From Piscibacillus sp052246295 (GTDB lineage: Bacteria > Bacillota > Bacilli > Bacillales > Alkalibacillaceae): DNA of 64,000 nucleotides. A model generated the notes under the pieces. It searched no databases. It was not told the origin of the DNA and saw only the letters and a program-made list of their open reading frames with translations. The DNA is taken from assembly GCA_052246295.1 (NCBI GenBank), contig JBQQCO010000011.1. The stretch is one strand, 5' to 3'. Shown piece after piece: positions 9,378-18,300 of the stretch; the first letter of the stretch is position 1, and each line of letters begins with the position of its first letter. The translations under genes were made by a program, and so were the position numbers.

Positions 9378-9435
9378 TAGTGCGTTAGTGATGTAATGTA
9401 CTATTTAAGTATATGCCAAAAAATAACTTTTACAA
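9378..9435 (-). promoter_or_regulatory. Promoter and candidate operator of the GntR/ABC operon
   Basis: On the minus strand, TTGTAA (9435-9430) and TATACT (9413-9408) are 16 bases apart and read as -35 and -10 boxes. Just downstream is an imperfect palindrome, TAGTGCGTTA (9378-9387) and TAATGTACTA (9394-9403), with 8 of 10 positions paired around a 6-base centre. It would cover the transcription start, a position suited to autorepression by the GntR protein. Confidence 0.5.
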
Positions 9436-9554
9436 CCCTCTTTCGCAAAATTTGTTCAAATATTTTTCAGAGAGACGTCACAAATCAAATGCTCCTTTAT
9501 AAATCGTTATGTTAAAGTGAATAATAGACATGATCACAGTTAAGGAGCAAAATA

Positions 9555-9998
9555 ATGAAAAACATAATAACATTATTATTAATTGGATTGATGATATTTT
9601 TAGTTGCTTGTGGCGATGAGGAGCAAGAGTCGAATAATGGTGAGGAATCTAACCACGAAGGTCACAGTGACACTCAAGAGGATGAAGATGAATCGTTAAT
9701 TCCGGTGATTGTTGAAATATTGGTAGATGATGAAATTGAAACCGGCGAACAAACGCTTCAAGCGCGCGTGACTCATAATGAAGAACCAATCGCTGAAGCT
9801 GAAGAGGTTATGTTTGAAGTGTGGGAAAAAGATCATAAAGACGATAGTGATATGGTCGAAGCAACCTATACAGAAGACGGTATTTATGAAATTACTTATA
9901 ACTTCGAAGAAGAAGGTACTTATGAAATGTATGCTCATGTTACAGCTAAATCACAACATGTGATGCCAAAGCATGTGTTTGAGGTCAATGCGAATTAA
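9555..9998 (+). CDS. Lipoprotein with YtkA/FixH-like domain
   Basis: 147 residues. A lipoprotein signal ends in LVACG with Cys at about residue 19. An acidic, His-containing linker (EESNHEGHSDTQEDEDE) follows, then a beta-sandwich of the YtkA/FixH-like type (about 50-147) with FEVWEKDHKD and a final HVTAKSQHVMPKHVFEV strand. Such proteins sit outside the membrane, and some are linked to metal or copper handling; no role is shown here. AAGGAG lies before the ATG. The gene is monocistronic and ends at a strong hairpin. Confidence 0.75.
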   Translation: MKNIITLLLIGLMIFLVACGDEEQESNNGEESNHEGHSDTQEDEDESLIPVIVEILVDDEIETGEQTLQARVTHNEEPIAEAEEVMFEVWEKDHKDDSDMVEATYTEDGIYEITYNFEEEGTYEMYAHVTAKSQHVMPKHVFEVNAN

Positions 9999-10047
9999 TC
10001 TGTATAATTGATATAATGAATCTCCCCCTTTTGTATGTAATAAATGA

Positions 10048-10077
10048 GGCATTCAAGCTAAGCTTGAATGCCTTCTT
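10048..10077. terminator. Bidirectional terminator between the YtkA-like gene and cheW
   Basis: GGCATTCAAGCT (10048-10059) pairs perfectly with AGCTTGAATGCC (10061-10072), followed by a T-rich tail on the plus strand. It lies between two convergent genes. Confidence 0.75.
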
Positions 10078-10529
10078 TATACTTCTATAGCTTCTTTAAC
10101 TTCTTTTACCTGACTAACATTAAGTACTTTTTCTAAATTAACGAGAATTAATAGTCGTTCGTCTTGTTTTGACACCCCAGATATGTATTCTTTATCCACT
10201 CCCCCAACCATTTGAGGTGGTTCTTCAATTGTTGAGGAATCAACTGTTAGAACTTCTTTTGCATCATCGACCAACAACCCTAAACGCAAGTCATCAATAT
10301 TAATCAACAACACTCGCGCTGATTCGTCTTTGGAAACATCCCCAATCTCTAACAGCGTTTTTAAATCAATAACAGTTGTGATTTCACCTCTAATATGAGA
10401 CATCCCCTTAACATATTGGGGAGCTTGAGGAATTTTAGTCAATTCAGGCACTTTCTCAATGGCCTGAACTTGTTCAATTGGCACACCATAATACTCATCT
10501 CTCATACGAAAGACTACATATTGGCTCAT
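10077..10529 (-). CDS. cheW: Chemotaxis coupling protein CheW
   Basis: 150 residues covering one CheW domain (about 1-140), with the typical segments YGVPIEQVQAI, IRGEITTVIDL and GLLVDDAKEVL. CheW links methyl-accepting receptors to the CheA kinase under the membrane, so the organism is probably motile. It stands alone, outside any che/fla operon. The ATG at 10529 is preferred because GGCGGTGG lies five to nine bases upstream; a GTG three codons earlier lies inside that site. Confidence 0.9.
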   Translation of the reverse strand: MSQYVVFRMRDEYYGVPIEQVQAIEKVPELTKIPQAPQYVKGMSHIRGEITTVIDLKTLLEIGDVSKDESARVLLINIDDLRLGLLVDDAKEVLTVDSSTIEEPPQMVGGVDKEYISGVSKQDERLLILVNLEKVLNVSQVKEVKEAIEV

Positions 10530-10643
10530 AAATGCCACCGCCTTTTATTTTTATGGTTATTTTTTCTTATAAAAATCCTAACCTAACCCTATTGTTAAGT
10601 CAATATAATCAGGACATGCTACAATGTAGGAGGGTGATAATTG

Positions 10644-11084
10644 ATGATCGTATACGTTGATGCAGATGCTTGTCCAGTTAAAGACATTATAATAGAAGAA
10701 TCTAAAAAATATAATCTTGAAGTTGTATTAATACGTAGCTACTCCCATTTCTCCAATCTAATAGAAGAAGAACATGTTAAAACAATTTATGTAGATTCAG
10801 AAAATGAAGCTGCTGACTACAAAATAATGAAACTTGTGGGCAAAGGGGATGTTGTCGTAACACAAGATTACGGTTTAGCTTCTCTACTCTTAGCCAAACA
10901 GTGTACCATTTTACATCACAAAGGTTTCCAATACAAACCTGAAAAAATGGATACATTATTAAATTCTCGCTATGCAAGTGCCATGGAACGAAAAAGTGGT
11001 AAACGAACAAAAGGTCCTAAGGCCATGACAGACCAAGACCGAGAGAAATTTAGACAGCTTTTTAAGAAGACCATCTCTTTTTAA
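10644..11084 (+). CDS. yqxD: UPF0178 (DUF188) protein, YaiI/YqxD family
   Basis: 146 residues with the family landmarks MIVYVDADACPVK at the N-terminus and TQDYGLASLLLAK in the middle. The fold resembles PIN/FLAP nucleases and the conserved Asp residues are kept, but no activity is established for the family. A TTG one codon upstream is less likely than the ATG, given GGAGGGTG. Its last four bases overlap the end of the convergent membrane-protein gene. Confidence 0.88.
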   Translation: MIVYVDADACPVKDIIIEESKKYNLEVVLIRSYSHFSNLIEEEHVKTIYVDSENEAADYKIMKLVGKGDVVVTQDYGLASLLLAKQCTILHHKGFQYKPEKMDTLLNSRYASAMERKSGKRTKGPKAMTDQDREKFRQLFKKTISF

Positions 11085-11401
11085 TACAATCTAATTGCCG
11101 TATAGGCATACCAACTTGATAATGCTAAGATGACTGCTGACATTAAAATCGTATAAGTTCTAGTTTTAAAGTGACGAAAGTACTTCTGTCCGAATTGCCA
11201 TGCGATTAAATAAACTGGGATCGTAATAATAACGGCTAATAAAGTAAGCCCCAATGTAAACAAAGGTACCTCCAACCAACCTTCTATATTATGGCCACTC
11301 CGATTCACAAAGCCCACCACCGCAATAGAAATATAAATAGGATAAAGGTTCAAAAGGCTTACAACAATGAAATAGAAAACCGTCAGCAAGTTCTTTTTCA
11401 T
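11081..11401 (-). CDS. Small membrane protein, unknown function
   Basis: 106 residues with three predicted membrane helices (about 8-30, 46-70 and 84-102), short loops and no motif I know. AGGTGGG eight bases before the ATG supports expression. The gene is convergent with the UPF0178 gene and overlaps it by four bases. The 11402-11685 gap to the protease cluster is AT-rich and holds the cluster's promoter region but no other gene I can support. Confidence 0.55.
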   Translation of the reverse strand: MKKNLLTVFYFIVVSLLNLYPIYISIAVVGFVNRSGHNIEGWLEVPLFTLGLTLLAVIITIPVYLIAWQFGQKYFRHFKTRTYTILMSAVILALSSWYAYTAIRLY

Positions 11402-11583
11402 TCTTTTTTCCCACCTTTAAATATAAAATCTCAACTTCCCCTACCCTCAATTTACACTAAATTTTCAATAAAATCTATTATCTTCCAATTATTTAGTTAG
11501 ATTATTTCACACTGTCTTCCTTTTTCGATTTAATTCGCTAATAAAACACAACTTAAGTATTATTTACTATGAATTTTAAATAG

Positions 11584-11599
11584 TGATAATATTTTATCA
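11584..11599 (+). promoter_or_regulatory. Possible ScoC/Hpr-type site upstream of the protease cluster
   Basis: The 16-base TGATAATATTTTATCA is nearly palindromic. It contains GATAATATT (11585-11593), which fits the known ScoC (Hpr) consensus RATANTATY. ScoC represses extracellular protease genes such as aprE and nprE in B. subtilis. The site lies about 90 bases before the first subtilisin start codon. The motif is short and AT-rich, so a chance match is possible. Confidence 0.3.
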
Positions 11600-11685
11600 A
11601 TTCAGTCAATCGTTGGAATATCACATAGTTATCGTCAGTATATTTGACACTGTCGTGTGAAAAAATTTTTGAAAGGGGATATGTT

Positions 11686-12807
11686 GTGAAAAAGTTAATT
11701 GTCTTGATCGGTATGTTAGCATTCTTGCTCATACCACTCCAAACTGTATTGGCAGACGATGCCAGCACATCTGAAAAACAGGAATACTTGGTTCAATTTG
11801 ATGGCCCAGCCAAAGAAGGTGTCTTAAAGGCTTTCGGAGTTGAAAGCTCAGACATCTTACATGAATTTCAGGTATTACCTGTATACCACTTAAAGCTAAC
11901 GGATAAACAGGCCAAGGGTTTAATGAACAATCCACATATTAAAAATGTGGAGGAAAATGCAGAGGCTAAGGTAACTGCACAAACTACTCCATGGGGTATA
12001 CCTCATGTTCAAGGTACCACTTCACAAAACTACGGTTACACTGGTAACGGTGTAAAGGTTGCAGTTCTGGATACTGGAATTGACTCATCACACGGCGATT
12101 TAAATGTATCTGGAGGCTACTCAGTATTTGGTGATTCACCTTACTATGATGGAAATGGGCACGGCACCCATGTAGCTGGTACCGTAGCGGCCCTTAACAA
12201 TAATACTGGCGTATTAGGTGTTGCACCTCAAGCTAGCCTTTATGCAGTAAAAGTATTAGACGGAAATGGTAGTGGTTCATACGCTGGCATCGCTGAAGGT
12301 ATTGAATGGGCGATTCAAAACGATATGGACATTATCAACATGAGCCTTGGTGGATCTCAAAGTTCATCCATCTTAAAAGACTATTCTGATTACGCATATT
12401 ATAACGCTGGCATTCTTGTAGTTGCAGCAGCTGGTAATAGCGGTAATTCATGGGGCTGGGGTGACACGGTAGGTTACCCTGCTAAATACGATTCAGTTAT
12501 TGCAGTGGCGGCTGTAGATCAAAACAATAACCGAGCATCGTTCTCTAGTCACGGTCCAGCTGTAGAACTTGCGGCTCCAGGTGTCAATATTTTAAGCACA
12601 ATGCCTGGCAATAACTACGATTCTCTTAACGGAACGTCTATGGCATCACCACACGTAGCTGGGGTTGCTGCTCAGGTATGGCAGGCTAAGCCTTATCTAT
12701 CAAACTCTCAACTACGTTCACTACTAAATAACACTGCACAATATCTAGGAAACTCTAACTACTATGGCAGTGGTTTAGTTCAATCATTTGATGCAATTGC
12801 TCAATAA
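11686..12807 (+). CDS. Secreted subtilisin-type serine protease, copy 1 (GTG start)
   Basis: 373-residue prepro-enzyme. It has a signal peptide (about 1-23), an inhibitor I9-type propeptide (about 30-97) and a mature S8 domain beginning near TPWGIPHVQG. The catalytic triad is D129 (VAVLDTGID), H159 (GHGTHVAGT) and S318 (GTSMASPHVAG). It should digest extracellular protein. The GTG at 11686 follows AAGGGG by seven bases and matches the lengths of the two paralogues; an in-frame ATG 14 codons earlier lacks a ribosome site. It is the first gene of a three-gene cluster and the closest in style to classic alkaline subtilisins. Confidence 0.93.
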   Translation: MKKLIVLIGMLAFLLIPLQTVLADDASTSEKQEYLVQFDGPAKEGVLKAFGVESSDILHEFQVLPVYHLKLTDKQAKGLMNNPHIKNVEENAEAKVTAQTTPWGIPHVQGTTSQNYGYTGNGVKVAVLDTGIDSSHGDLNVSGGYSVFGDSPYYDGNGHGTHVAGTVAALNNNTGVLGVAPQASLYAVKVLDGNGSGSYAGIAEGIEWAIQNDMDIINMSLGGSQSSSILKDYSDYAYYNAGILVVAAAGNSGNSWGWGDTVGYPAKYDSVIAVAAVDQNNNRASFSSHGPAVELAAPGVNILSTMPGNNYDSLNGTSMASPHVAGVAAQVWQAKPYLSNSQLRSLLNNTAQYLGNSNYYGSGLVQSFDAIAQ

Positions 12808-12817
12808 CTAATTTGAT

Positions 12818-12850
12818 AAGCAGGGTTGAGTGAAAAACTCTTCCCTGCTT
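12818..12850 (+). other. Intercistronic hairpin without U-tract
   Basis: AAGCAGGG (12818-12825) and GAGT pair with ACTC and CCCTGCTT (12843-12850) around a small A-rich loop, with only a TT-TT mismatch between the two stems. The following bases are CATCATAAATAAAC, with no T-run. It looks more like an RNA-processing or stability hairpin between protease genes 1 and 2, or a leaky attenuator, than a full terminator. Confidence 0.5.
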
Positions 12851-12884
12851 CATCATAAATAAACATAATTTTAGGAGGCTAATT

Positions 12885-14009
12885 TTGAAGAAAGTTGTAG
12901 TACTATTAACAGCATTGTTCTTACTCATGATTCCAGTACAATCGGCTTTTGCTGATGAAGCTAGTAATCAAGCTAAAGTTGATTACTTAGTACAATTTGA
13001 TGGTTCTGCTGAAAAGGGCTTACTTAAAGCATTCGGTGTAGAGGAAGATGACATTGTACACGAGTATAACCAACTTCCTGTTTACAATGTAATGCTAACT
13101 GAAAAGCAAGCAGAAGGGTTGAAAAACAATCCACAAATTAAATACGTGGAAGAAAATGCGGAAGCGCAATCGTTTGCCCAAGAAACACCTTGGGGAGTGC
13201 CACATGTTCAAGGAACTGAAGCACAGGATCACGGACACACTGGTGATGGTGTTAAAGTTGCCGTATTAGACACTGGGATTGATGCTTCTCATGAAGATCT
13301 GAGCGTTGCTGGTGGTCACTCTGTTTTCGATGATTCACCTTATGATGATGGAAATGGTCACGGTACACACGTCGCGGGTACTATTGGTGCACTTGATAAT
13401 AATGTAGGGGTTGTTGGTGTCGCACCAGATGCTGAACTTTATGCAGTAAAAGTTCTAGATGAAAATGGTAGTGGTTCATACGCTGGAATCGCTGAAGGCA
13501 TTGAATGGGCAATTAATAATGACATGGAAATTATCAATATGAGCCTCGGTGGTTCTACTAGCTCATCCGTATTAGAAGAATACGTTGACCTAGCTTATGA
13601 AGAAGGAATTTTAGTAGTTGCAGCCGCAGGAAATAGTGGAACATTTCTTGGGTGGTTTGATACTGTTGGTTACCCCGCTAAATATGATTCTGCCATCGCC
13701 GTAGCAGCAGTAGATCAAAACAATAATCGTGCTTCCTTCTCAAGTACTGGTGATGCTGTTGAATTATCAGCTCCAGGAGTAAGTGTATTAAGTACCGTTC
13801 CAGGTAATGGTTATGACTCTTATGATGGAACGTCAATGGCTTCTCCACACGTGGCTGGTGTTGCTGCACAAGTTTGGGCTGAAAAACCACATTTATCTAA
13901 CGTAGAATTGCGTGAGTTACTTAATAGCACCGCACAATACCTAGGTGATTCATACCATTACGGTAGTGGTCTTGTTCAGTCATTTGATGCGATTAACTAT
14001 ATTAATTAA
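12885..14009 (+). CDS. Secreted subtilisin-type serine protease, copy 2 (TTG start)
   Basis: 374-residue prepro-subtilisin: signal peptide (about 1-23, ending SAFADE), I9 propeptide (about 30-97) and S8 domain starting near TPWGVPHVQG. The triad is D129, H159 and S317. The mature part is more acidic than copy 1 (for example DASHEDL and SVFDDSPYDDGNGHG), consistent with function in salt. The start is TTG with TAGGAGGCT at proper distance, as in copy 1's non-ATG start. It lies 77 bases after copy 1 and 31 bases before copy 3. Confidence 0.93.
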   Translation: MKKVVVLLTALFLLMIPVQSAFADEASNQAKVDYLVQFDGSAEKGLLKAFGVEEDDIVHEYNQLPVYNVMLTEKQAEGLKNNPQIKYVEENAEAQSFAQETPWGVPHVQGTEAQDHGHTGDGVKVAVLDTGIDASHEDLSVAGGHSVFDDSPYDDGNGHGTHVAGTIGALDNNVGVVGVAPDAELYAVKVLDENGSGSYAGIAEGIEWAINNDMEIINMSLGGSTSSSVLEEYVDLAYEEGILVVAAAGNSGTFLGWFDTVGYPAKYDSAIAVAAVDQNNNRASFSSTGDAVELSAPGVSVLSTVPGNGYDSYDGTSMASPHVAGVAAQVWAEKPHLSNVELRELLNSTAQYLGDSYHYGSGLVQSFDAINYIN

Positions 14010-14040
14010 CTAAATATAAAACCCTTTAGGAGGTCTTTAC

Positions 14041-15171
14041 ATGAAGAAAGTATTAGTTATTATGAGTGCATTAGTTTTACTTCTAATGCCACTGCAAACT
14101 GGTTTTGCAGAAGAAGTTCAATCTCAATCTAAGTCAGACTACTTAGTAAAATTTAACGGTCCTGCTGATAAAGGATTATTAAAATCTTTTGGAGTAGATG
14201 ACCCAGATGTTAAACATATGTTTGATAGACTACCTGTAGCTGCTCTAAGTTTATCTGATGGTCAGGCAAAAGGGTTAATGAATCACCCACAGATAGAAAC
14301 TGTAGAAAAAGATGCTGAGGTGCAAGCATTCGCACAAACGACCCCTTATGGTGTGCCACAAGTGCAAGGGACAGACGCACAAGATGCTGGTCATACTGGC
14401 AACGGTGTTAAAGTAGCTGTATTAGATACTGGTATCGACTGTTCTCATGAAGATTTAAATGTTTCAGGTGGTCATTCTGTATTTGACGACGCTGAAAACA
14501 ATGACCCTTGTTATGATGGTAATGGTCATGGTACTCATGTAGCTGGAACAGTAGCTGCATTAGATAACAGTGTTGGTGTGCTAGGTGTGGCTCCACAGGC
14601 TGACCTTTACGCGGTCAAAGTTTTAAACAATGATGGTAGTGGTTCTTATGCCGGAATCGCTGAAGGTATTGAGTGGGCAATTAATAATGATATGGACGTT
14701 ATCAATATGAGCCTTGGTGGATCTCAAAGCTCTTCTATATTAGAAGACTTTTCAAACCTAGCATATGATGAAGGCGTCTTAGTTGTCGCTGCCGCTGGTA
14801 ATGAAGGTAACAGAGGCGGTAAAAATGATAGTGTCAGTTATCCAGCCAAGTATGACTCTGTTATGGCAGTCGCAGCAGTAGATGAAAACAATCAACGTGC
14901 ATCATTCTCTAGCACGGGGCCTGCTGTTGAAATCTCCGCACCAGGTGTAAACGTTTTAAGCTCAGTACCGGGCAATAGTTATGACTCATATAACGGTACA
15001 TCAATGGCTTCACCTCACGTAGCAGGTGTCGCAGCTCAAGTATGGGCAGCTAAGCCAGGCTTAACAAATGTTGAGCTTCGTCAGTTATTAAATGACACAG
15101 CACAACAGTTAGGAGATTCAAATCAATATGGTAACGGACTTGTTCAATCACTAGATGCAATTAATCAATAA
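14041..15171 (+). CDS. Secreted subtilisin-type serine protease, copy 3, with an extra cysteine pair
   Basis: 376-residue prepro-subtilisin with the same plan as the two upstream copies: signal peptide, I9 propeptide, S8 domain. The triad is D129, H163 and S321. It differs by an insertion around ENNDPC before the catalytic histidine and has C134 (GIDCSHED) and C157 (DPCYDGNGHG), where the paralogues have Ser or Ala and no insertion. The two cysteines could form a disulfide beside the active site. The start is ATG with AGGAGG. It is the last gene before the cluster terminator. Confidence 0.93.
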   Translation: MKKVLVIMSALVLLLMPLQTGFAEEVQSQSKSDYLVKFNGPADKGLLKSFGVDDPDVKHMFDRLPVAALSLSDGQAKGLMNHPQIETVEKDAEVQAFAQTTPYGVPQVQGTDAQDAGHTGNGVKVAVLDTGIDCSHEDLNVSGGHSVFDDAENNDPCYDGNGHGTHVAGTVAALDNSVGVLGVAPQADLYAVKVLNNDGSGSYAGIAEGIEWAINNDMDVINMSLGGSQSSSILEDFSNLAYDEGVLVVAAAGNEGNRGGKNDSVSYPAKYDSVMAVAAVDENNQRASFSSTGPAVEISAPGVNVLSSVPGNSYDSYNGTSMASPHVAGVAAQVWAAKPGLTNVELRQLLNDTAQQLGDSNQYGNGLVQSLDAINQ

Positions 15172-15181
15172 GTTTATTAAG

Positions 15182-15213
15182 AATCCAGTCACTATAATGG
15201 CTGGATTTTTTTT
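15182..15213 (+). terminator. Terminator of the three-subtilisin cluster
   Basis: AATCCAG (15182-15188) pairs with CTGGATT (15201-15207) and is followed by an eight-T run. It is the only convincing terminator for the three genes. The remaining 15214-15390 region is AT-rich and should hold the promoter of the giant protease gene, which I could not place with confidence. Confidence 0.75.
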
Positions 15214-15390
15214 GACTTTCTACCTATCCCTCCGACAAATCTCTACAAAAAACACCCAATCCAACGAACTATTGATCAATCAATCTAATTTACTAATCTT
15301 ATATGTCTTAAGCCTTATTTGCATTTATAGTAGAAGGTATTTTTCAAGATTTGCTGAAACTTGTAACTAAATTAAAAAGGGAGATTGCGT

Positions 15391-18300
15391 ATGAAGAAGC
15401 TTTTGAAATTGAATAGTAAATTTTTACCTATTACCATGATTTTATTAATGCTTTTTTCAACATGGGCCGAAGTTGGGCTAGCGTTCTCAGCACAAGCTGA
15501 AGAGCATTCAGAAAAAAGCGAATTAGAAATTGAGAAAGAGCGTGAGCAGGACGTAGAAGAACAGGCTACTACTGGACCTGAAGATTCAGAAGAACTTAAA
15601 ACACTGCTCACAGATCTCGGATTTGAACCAAAATTATCCGAAACTACTCCAAGAAAGGCTAATGCCCCACCCAAAATTAGTGAAAGCATTTCAAAACAAC
15701 TCCAAGAACATAATCAAGTCGATGTCATAATACATCTAAAAGATTCAACTAACTTCCAATCTATTTATCAAAATGTCAAAGGAAAGCCTAAAGCTGAACG
15801 TACGAAACACGTTATGGAAACATTACAAAACCAAGCTCAGGCATCACAAAAAGGGCTAAAGAAAGCATTAACAGCTTTAGAAGATAAAGGTCAAGCAACT
15901 GTCAAAAAGGAATTATGGATTAATAATAGTATTGTCGCTACAGTTGACCAAGAAGCTTTTGACTCTATTAAAAAACGTGATGATATTGAGCGTATTCAAC
16001 TAGATGAAACATTACAAGTTCCAGAAATCACAGTTGAAAGTACGCCTAATCTTCCAGAGTGGGGATTAGAGAAAATTAATGCCACTCAAGTTTGGGGCGA
16101 GTATGGCATAACAGGAGAAAATGTTGTTGTCGGGATCATGGATACTGGTGTCGATGGCAGTCACGAAGCATTAAAACATAATTACCGTGGAAAAGATAGT
16201 AATCATGAATCTTCTTGGATTGATTTATCTGGTGATGGTTATGACACGCCAGGAGATGGCCACGGTCACGGAACTCATGTGGCTGGAACAGCTGTTGGTG
16301 GCGGTGAAGGTGAACCTATCGGTGTTGCACCGGGTGCAGAGTGGATAGCAGCTAAAATTTTCAAAGATAGTGGGTCAACTACTACTTCAGCCATCCACGA
16401 AGCATTCCAGTGGTTTATGGCTCCGGGTGGAGATCCAGCTAATGCTCCACATGTTGTAAACAATTCATGGGGGAACTCAAATACTTATAACCTAGAATTC
16501 TATGACGATGTACAAGCATGGATTTCAGCTGGGATCTTCCCTCTTTTCGCAGCTGGGAACGATGGACCTGGAGCTCAAACAATCGGATCACCTGCTAGTT
16601 TCGTAGATTCATTTGCCGTTGGTGCAACTGACCGATATGATCAAATTGCTTCATTCTCTAGTCGTGGACCTGTTTATTGGGAAAATGAAGATGGTGAAAT
16701 GGTCAGTCATATTAAACCTGACGTATCAGCGCCAGGGCATGAAATTTATTCTGCATGGCCAGGTGGTGAATATAACACAATCAGTGGTACATCTATGGCG
16801 ACCCCTCACGTTGCGGGTGCGATCGCGTTACTACTTAGTGCAAATCAAGACCTAAATATTGGTGAGGTCGCCGATGTACTGAAAAACACAACTCGAAAAG
16901 AAGCACACATGGGTGAGTTACCAAATACACAATATGGTGAAGGAATTGTTAATATTTATCAGGCTGTTACAGAAGCAGCTTTTGCAGGAACGTTAGAAGG
17001 TCAATTAACTGACGAAAGTGGTGAACCTCTCTCAGGTAGTGTTCACTTACCTGACCTTAATATAACGATTGACGTTGAGGATGGTTCGTTCACCCATAAA
17101 ATACGTGAAGGCGAGCATGACATTATTGTAAAATCTTTCGGTTACATTGACTATGAAACAACGATTAATATTGAAAAAGACCAATCAACCGAAGTGAACT
17201 GGCAACTAGAGCAAGCTGAGTCTTACACGGTGACTGGTCAAATTGTAAACAGTGAAACAGACGAACCTGTTCCTTACGCTTTTATCAGAGTTCAAGACAC
17301 ACCTTTAAATACCATAAGGGCTAATGAATCTGGAGAGTTTACTATCAATAACCTACCTACAGGTGTTTACGACCTACAAGTAACAGGTTCAGGTATTTTA
17401 GGAACAACAGAAACAGTAGATGTTGATCAAGACTTGAACTTAGAAATTGGCGTGGAGCCTAACTTAGAGTCGGGTGACCAAGAATGGAGAACCTCTAATC
17501 AAAATTTTGCGCGTAATGCCCTTTCAACTAATAATATTGATTTGAGCAAGTTAGAGAAGAACTGGTCTTACAATACTGATTCTAAAGGACAAATCGTATT
17601 TGCCTCCCCTTCCGCTTCAGATAACACCATCGTTTACACAACAGATCGAGGTTGGGTGACAGCACTAAACCTTCAGACGAGTAATGAAATTTGGAGTATC
17701 CGTATAGGTGATACCGTTCGCTCAACACCAACGATTGACGATGGTGTCGTCTACTTATCGGGTGGGGCTGATCAGAACATTTATGCTCTCGATCTAGCAA
17801 CTGGACGCACCATCTGGAGTCAAAATATCAGTCAACCTGCTATTTATGAAGCACCTGTTGTTAGAGATGGGACTGTATATGTTGGTTCAAGCATGACTGA
17901 ACAAACAACCGTTTACGCACTAGATGCGAATACTGGACAACCAGATTGGTCAGTTGAATTTGATTCTTCGTCCTTCTTTAACCCAACTTTAGGCGAAGAC
18001 CTTCTATATGTTGGAACATTTGATGACAAAACATTAAGAGCGTTAAATCCAGAAGACGGATCTGTCACTTGGAGTTATCAATTAGAGGAGAATGAAGGCT
18101 TTCTCTCTCACCCTGTTTATAAAGACGGTGTTGTATATGCACTCTCCTCAAACATGGGTAGTAATGGAACCTTGCATGCCCTTAACTCTAGTGATGGCTC
18201 ATTATTATGGAAGACTGGGAATGTTGGTGATTCACAAGCCAATACTCCAATAGTATATGGAGATTTAGTCGTTGTAAGTTCAGCAAGCCAACCTGTTGTA

